This document shows positions 58,630 to 64,000 of a DNA stretch of 64,000 nt, in pieces. The notes below the pieces were generated by a model that saw only the letters and a list, made by a program, of their open reading frames with translations, was not told the origin of the DNA and made no database searches. The stretch covers positions 437,501 to 501,500 of the forward strand of contig JAILWY010000016.1 of assembly GCA_022113835.1 (NCBI GenBank). The letters are read 5' to 3'. A program made the translations under genes and the position numbers. The stretch comes from Atopsyche davidsoni (lineage: Eukaryota; Arthropoda; Insecta; Trichoptera; Hydrobiosidae). Position 1 is the stretch's first letter; every line of letters starts with the position of its first letter.

Positions 58630-59650
58630 TTTGATGTGATTCATAAAATTTAACGGTTCCCCAACGAGGCGATGCAGACCCGCGCTTAATTTATCGTAAA
58701 ATAGAAAATTTAACGAAAGTGAAGACGAGACGGGCGGACGAAAAAATTAAATCACTTCTACTTCTAGTAAAAGACTTAAATTCTACTCAATTTTCGGAGC
58801 AATAGATTTTTTATTCAATATGTTTTGCGATTCATTGTGAATGTACTTTTTTAAATTGTTTTAAATTTAATAATCTCTTGAAAAAATGAAAAAAAAGTTT
58901 TAAAATGCATTTCACTGATTATTATTACCGTTGCTTTTTATTTTATGTGATAATTTATTGCTTTGGGATAAAAGTCGATTTATTGGATGAAGTTGTTTTC
59001 TCCTTTTCATATATTCTACTGGAAGAGAGTGCTGATATAATTTGATCTATATCAAAGATGTTTTCAGAGATGTACTGCATCTGGAGAATGGTCATTATAA
59101 ATATGTCGAGGAGAGAAACTGTGGGACGATCTTCTAAGAGCGAGCTGATAGATTGTCAAGAATCAGGATCCTTATAGAATTGAAAATATACTACTCGAGT
59201 ACCGTAAACCCTTACAATGATATGAATTATACAGCAGATATAAATGGCTGGAAGATGACGATCGGGCAATGGGGTTCTAAACCAAACCTGATCGCACATA
59301 AAACTCATTCATAATTTAGGAATCTAAGCTTGCTTTTACGTAATTGGGATGACAATTTGAGGGTATATATCATGGGTAGCTATCTGCGAAGGCGAGGAGT
59401 GTGGGAAATACCACGAGTGCAACCGAGTAAAAATAAAGTTCTAAAGCCGATATTCGATATGCAAATTGCATCTCAGAATTTCCCTGTTTTGTGAATTATT
59501 ATACAATCTTTTAAAAAATGCACAAGGGCAAGAGAGATAAGATATAGCACAAATGATCGCCGTTCAGTTGTGCCGCGGCTCAACCTTGCGATGCTGGATA
59601 CCATACTGCAAATGCCAATCTTGCCTTAGTTACTGAAAAGTTCGACGGAA
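58630..59650. other. AT-rich noncoding stretch
   Basis: No supported feature. Confidence 0.5.
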
Positions 59651-59727
59651 GTGTAAGTGAGGTATAGAGAGTGCCGAGGTCGCTGTCCGAGTCCATCGTT
59701 CAGTCGTACCTCAGAGCCGCCTCGACG

Positions 59728-59934
59728 TCACATCATAGAGCCGAAGCTCGCCCTGCCGTTGGTGAGGAGCAGCGAGCAGGCGACGAGCGCCAGCAGGAAG
59801 AAGAGCAGGGCTGCAGCAGCGGCCGCCAGCCGGCAAGCCCTCCGCGCCCGCCTCGCCTCCGCCAGCCTCGCCGCCAGCCGCCGCTCGCCCGCCGCCCCCA
59901 GCGTGAACTGCGCCTCCGGACGCAGCTGGGGCTC
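59728..59934 (-). CDS. Terminal exon of a tail-anchored or single-pass membrane protein
   Basis: On minus, TTGGTGTTCCAG is a good acceptor. It is followed by 68 codons and TGA: EPQLRPEAQFTLGAAGERRL, an Arg/Ala-rich helix (AARLAEARRARRACRL), a 20-residue hydrophobic span (AAAAAALLFFLLALVACSLL) at about positions 37-56, then LTNGRASFGSMM. Basic residues before the span and a short tail after it suggest a C-terminal membrane anchor. The other frames are low complexity, so this frame is favoured. The upstream exons would lie to the right. Family not recognised. Confidence 0.5.
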   Translation of the reverse strand, partial: EPQLRPEAQFTLGAAGERRLAARLAEARRARRACRLAAAAAALLFFLLALVACSLLLTNGRASFGSMM

Positions 59935-60202
59935 CTGGAACACCAAGTATCATTCAGGTTAGACTATTCCATCATCGACCTTTCAAACTACAAGATCGCC
60001 AGCAACATCGCCGGTTCCCCCTCAACATGCAACCGACCGAAGATCAACCCTGGATATGTGCTTTATTAATGAAGATGTAGCAACGCATAGCATATTGTAA
60101 CGCGCCGGGTCAGTAATTAAAAGATGATTTATTTGCACTATTTATATTTAACCTATATCATACAGAGTCTTCACAATTATTTATATTAACAACATATTTA
60201 TA

Positions 60203-60455
60203 TCAACGACACCCGAGGACTGTCTCGCGCTCACGGCTCCCGAGGACTCTCTGTCGAGCACTACTCCCGAGGACTCTCTACCGAGCACTACTCCCGAGGA
60301 CTCTCTACCGAGCACTACTCCCGAGGACTCTCTACCGAGCACTACTCCCGAGGACTCTCTACCGAGCACTACTCCCGAGGACTCTCTACCGAGCACTACT
60401 CCCGAGGACTCTCTACCGAGCACTACTCCCGAGGACTCTCTACCGAGCACTAACC
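60203..60455. repeat. 27-bp minisatellite
   Basis: About nine 27-base units (CTCCCGAGGACTCTCTACCG, AGCACTA). The central seven are essentially identical and the leftmost two are diverged. Since 27 is a multiple of three, the minus strand keeps an open frame of nine-residue repeats (GRESSGVVL). There is no sign of a host gene. Confidence 0.95.
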
Positions 60456-60845
60456 GCCGGTGGTCTTGTCGCTCGTTCTCCAAGACCGCGTATTGTCGTC
60501 CCTAAACGACGATCGCTCGATCATTCCAGATGTTTCTGGACTATGGACTAGAAGTAGACTCTGGAGTAGAATCGATTCTATCGCTAGCACGTTACAATAT
60601 GCTAGACGTGTATGGTTACAATCAATGTCACCCAGAAAACAGAGGGAAGGTTCACGAATTAAATTAAATCTGAAATATTATCGAAAAAAAACTAATTAAG
60701 CCATTTGCGAAAGAATATCTCGTCACTTCTGACCCGTCACAGCCAGGATCTGGCGAAACCTGCAATGAGAACAATCAGACGCGCTTGGATTGACTTGGAC
60801 TTGGAGCGAATCTATCGCTTTCCTCTTTAAATTGATTTGTCCGTC

Positions 60846-60922
60846 AAAAAATCGTACTGTGGTTTAGTGCCTAGCGAGATTGCTTATCGACAGTAGGGTC
60901 CCGTGTTTTCAATCCAGTTACG
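60846..60922 (+). repeat. tRNA-derived SINE fragment
   Basis: TGTGGTTTAGTGCCTAGCG matches the A box (TGGTTTAGTGCC) and GTGTTTTCAATCCAG the B box, 45-50 bases apart as in tRNA promoters. The expected acceptor pairing is not visible. Confidence 0.5.
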
Positions 60923-61317
60923 GTAATACATAGTTATTTCTGTTCAAATTCTAATTTTTATCCCCTTTTAAACTTTTTTTATTGGTCAACGGTAATTAGT
61001 TAACCCTGCTAAATCATTTTTGATTCAAAAATCAAAAACAAAATGAAATGAAATTCATCTTGATTGAAAATTAGTTTCATTAAAAAGTTAAATAGTTGGA
61101 TTCTAATAAATATATTAAATAACTATAAGCAGTGAGAGAACCACAATAATCTATCTAACAGTTTATTTAAAATATTAATAAAACCTCGATAGATGATGCA
61201 TCAAAAATAACAATTTGTAACCTGCATTTTAAAAATAGTATAGTATTTTCCGTTTTATATCCGTGTTTTAATTTTAAAAACATCGGCATTAATTGAGCCC
61301 GGAATATTGAGCTGAGA

Positions 61318-61540
61318 ATGCGTCAGGTGCGACGGTCGCCTACCACTCCTGGCCTCATGATGCAACGTCAGCTGTCAGGTCGGTGCTTTCTAATGAGCGG
61401 AGACGGACGACGCGAGTGGAAGATGAGCAGCAGCGGGATATGGAGCGGTGGCAGGTGGCGGGCGGTGACTCAACACGAGCACGGCCTCCTCGTGTCTATT
61501 CGCATCTCCTTGCCGAATGAGCCAACTCACTCTGAATAAA
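61318..61540. other. GC-rich open patch, unresolved
   Basis: Two plus frames are open across 220 bases. One starts with ATG (MRQVRRSPTTPGL). The other reads VAYHSWPHDATSAVRSVLSN and VEDEQQRDMERWQ before a GTGGCG donor. Neither has a strong acceptor or a family match. Confidence 0.25.
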
Positions 61541-61559
61541 CGATAATCTTTTTTCCGAC

Positions 61560-63780
61560 TACAATTTACGCGAATTTGTTTGAATGATTTTTCTCATTGA
61601 TTTTTGTGTGATTAGATTACCGTAAAATAATAATATTTAATAATTATTATTGGTACGCGATGATGCTTTATTAGTTCGGTATGATATTGACTCGAGCCTG
61701 AAATTTCACGCAAGTTTATAGTGGAGGCACTCCGTCACATGTGAAGTGAGTTATCCAATATTTTTATAGAGAAAGAGAAAGAAAAACAGAGAGAGCGAAA
61801 GTACTTCGGCACTTTAAGCAGACAAGGCCGAAGCAAAGCGAGCACTCTCGGGCAAGCATTGCGGCGCGACTGGCTGGGCTTTGCAAATTTCTCCCAAACT
61901 TATCCGAATGAATTCATTTCAGAGACGTTATTTTTTGTAAGATCACATCATTCTTGCTATAAAATTAAAATAACATTTCTCTAATGACAACGTGTATTTG
62001 TTTAAATAAAATGACGAATTTGAGATGAATGCATTTAAAAAAATCAAAATGTATTTGAAGGAGATAACTCTCACAAGTATGCCAATTTATAAACTAATGA
62101 TAAAAATTAATAACTCGAATAATCCTCGAAATTGATCGATTGTAAAGGATTTTTTCTTATGAAATTTTAATAGCAAAATTTATTTGAACACTATATTTTG
62201 TAGTGTATTCGTAGACTTTGGCAGCCCCCGCTGCACTAAAAACCCATTGCCTTGCGGTCGCCAGAAACTCTCACGTCGAAAAGGTGCTTTGTTTGGCAGT
62301 TGGTTTGTTTAGTTTTTTTGTTGATATTTTGAACAGAAGGCATATATTCCCAGCGTAATATATACCTGGCAGTTTGTTTGGCTTGTGTTTTACATATTGG
62401 GAACGATGGGAAAAGTTTTTAAACCGTTTTATGAAAGAATTACACGTGTGTTGTAACGACTACGTACCTAGAAGAAATATATCTAATTATATTTTTTATA
62501 GCGATAGTCACAAAACCATTTGTGAAGACAGGTCTTTTAAAAATACAAAAAATCCGTAGACTATATTGTAAACGTAGTTGTAAAATAACGACCATTTTGT
62601 ACAATATTATGTGATTTTGAGCGACAAAAATGTCTTTTTACGCAGAACCATTTGAAGCTCGATGCGCTCACTATCATAATTGTTTTTGGAATTTACTGAG
62701 AATAAGACTAATCATAATAACCATGAACATGGAGTATCATAGAGCCAGCCTGTGTGGGAAAATTTTCTTACCGAATATTTCGATGCTCGGTTTTAAGAAG
62801 AACTTGAGTATTTTTTACGTAGGTTAACGAATCATTATACAGTGAAAAATAGCAATATGACTTAGCATCTTATCACTTAATGTCAATGTTGACACCAGTA
62901 ATTGTATTCAGGTTGGATTAGGTCAGGTTAATCGGGTAATCGTAAAAATACTTTAACAAGCTACGATCATGACAAAACTTAGTATTAAATAATAACTGTG
63001 AAGCACATATTATTCATATCGTTTTACACACTAAGTTCCGGAGCAAATCGCCGAGGGCCACCGAGGTTTCGGTAACCTCCCTTCTTCAATGTGTCTTGAA
63101 TCACCACTCATTTTCCAATTTCTATTCATCATGTCAGTTGTCCGTTCATTCAAACAACCATTACTATTTTCGATACTTAAATAATTACGCAAGCACGGAT
63201 AGCTGCACTTGACTGGGCATTCCCTGCATGGTAATTGACAGTAGATTTCCTTATGGCGCGTGAATGCGCGCCCGACTTCAACCATTATTACGCCAATAAC
63301 TCTTGTAATACTAATTAACTTTTGTAATAAACAGGAAACGTTTAATATATAAAATCTTTTTCAGAAACTGCTGGGTAGCTGATTTCAATACATCCTTTTA
63401 TTTTATTTCACAATTAAATGGACGAGGCTCGGAGAATGTCAGTATATAATATAAACTTTAATAATCCCTATTTATCAGTTTATTTGTTACAAACAGTTAC
63501 TACAGTTGTTACAGGCGTTTTCTAATACTGTTATATTACTTTTTCTTTTCTTATCTAATAAATCAAGTAATAACTAAAATATACTAAGAGAATATTTTTT
63601 TGTAAAATTGGGTTTTGTGGAAATATCGTATACAGATACAAAATCGCGGCGCAGCTACCTCCACCTTGAAGGCCTCAAAACTTAACATTTGATCTGCATC
63701 TTGCAGATTTTTTAGAAATTTACAAATCCTTAATACTTAATATCATGAGAAGATTGAGCCTTTCAAGTTATATTTTGTAT
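61560..63780. other. AT-rich noncoding stretch
   Basis: A short GA-rich run lies at 61767-61800. Frames at 62374-62559, 62630-62827 and 63031-63285 carry no motifs. Confidence 0.45.
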
Positions 63781-63789
63781 TGAGATACA

Positions 63790-63955
63790 ATTTTTTAATA
63801 AATAAAACACTTGAGTGATTTTTCCACGTGTTATTATTTTTATTGGTGACCGGTTTTGCCAACCTTTCACGTTAGCGTTATTGAGTGTTTTAGAGTGTTA
63901 TTAGAGTGTTTTATTTAATATATTAAAATGGAATTCCACCAAGATTACTTTAAAA
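63790..63955. repeat. Palindromic repeat family, half element at right edge
   Basis: AATAAAACACTTGAGTGATT, TTTCCACGTGTTATTATTTT, TATTGGTGACCGGTTTTGCC, AACCTTTCACGTTAGCGTTA, a short direct repeat of GAGTGTTTTA/GAGTGTTATT, then the inverted terminal block ATTAAAATGGAATTCCACCA. The hammerhead-like strand is on minus. Confidence 0.75.
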
Positions 63956-64000
63956 AAACATGTTAAATAACAACCTGCTGACTATACGCACACATTTATT

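Noticed and set aside
59711..59953. Alternative minus and plus frames over the membrane-anchor exon
   Set aside because: They read Gly/Ala/Arg low complexity, whereas the chosen frame gives an ordered helix and a membrane span.
60181..60483. 100-codon minus-strand frame, or a CRISPR-like array
   Set aside because: The units are contiguous 27-base tandem copies without spacers, so it is a minisatellite. No supporting gene exists in this eukaryotic window.

Overview
This window is animal nuclear DNA, most likely from an insect with a large, AT-rich, repeat-rich genome. There are no bacterial-style operons. Coding segments are short GC-rich exons with GT/AG borders, separated by kilobases of AT-rich DNA. 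Two mariner transposons, tRNA-like SINE fragments, palindromic repeats and many GC-rich minisatellites are scattered through it. Species cannot be fixed from the sequence alone.

Firm content. (1) A complete three-exon 5-formyltetrahydrofolate cyclo-ligase gene (MTHFS) lies on the plus strand at 55222-56638. (2) One exon at 7977-8059 (minus) encodes the N-terminal block WIEATFQKRECVKFIPSPKD typical of TRPM-family cation channels. The window therefore probably holds the 5' part of a very long Trpm gene read right to left, and two phase-compatible candidate first coding exons lie upstream of it (25385-25450 and 48220-48258). (3) A Mos1-like mariner at 37768-39040 has both terminal repeats and TA target duplications. 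Its transposase is frameshifted, but the catalytic part is intact. A second, more decayed mariner lies at about 31959-32955. (4) A probable three-exon gene of unknown function sits at 51133-51985 (plus), just downstream of a CpG-rich island (about 49600-51000) and followed by a polyadenylation signal.

Layout. 1-25 kb: presumed Trpm intron with the TRPM exon at 8 kb, several minisatellites and a dense group of palindromic repeats (14.3-15.1, 21, 23.5 and 24.8 kb). 25-48 kb: candidate first exons, the two mariners, G-rich tracts and minisatellites. 47-52 kb: a broken transposase-like reading frame, a candidate alternative start exon, foldback-repeat relatives, a tRNA-like element, a CpG island and the unknown gene. 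52-64 kb: MTHFS, candidate terminal exons of a minus-strand membrane protein (59.7 kb; possibly also 58.5 kb), a 27-bp minisatellite and another palindromic repeat at the right edge.

The most unusual signal is a dispersed palindromic repeat with at least seven copies. Its core (GATAATGCCAAC, a loop, then GGTTGGCGAAACCGGTC) resembles a hammerhead ribozyme core and occurs in both orientations. One copy carries matched changes in its two arms, and another lies about 80 bases after the MTHFS stop codon. A second, unrelated foldback element at 15680-15851 has 64-bp arms that are nearly identical.
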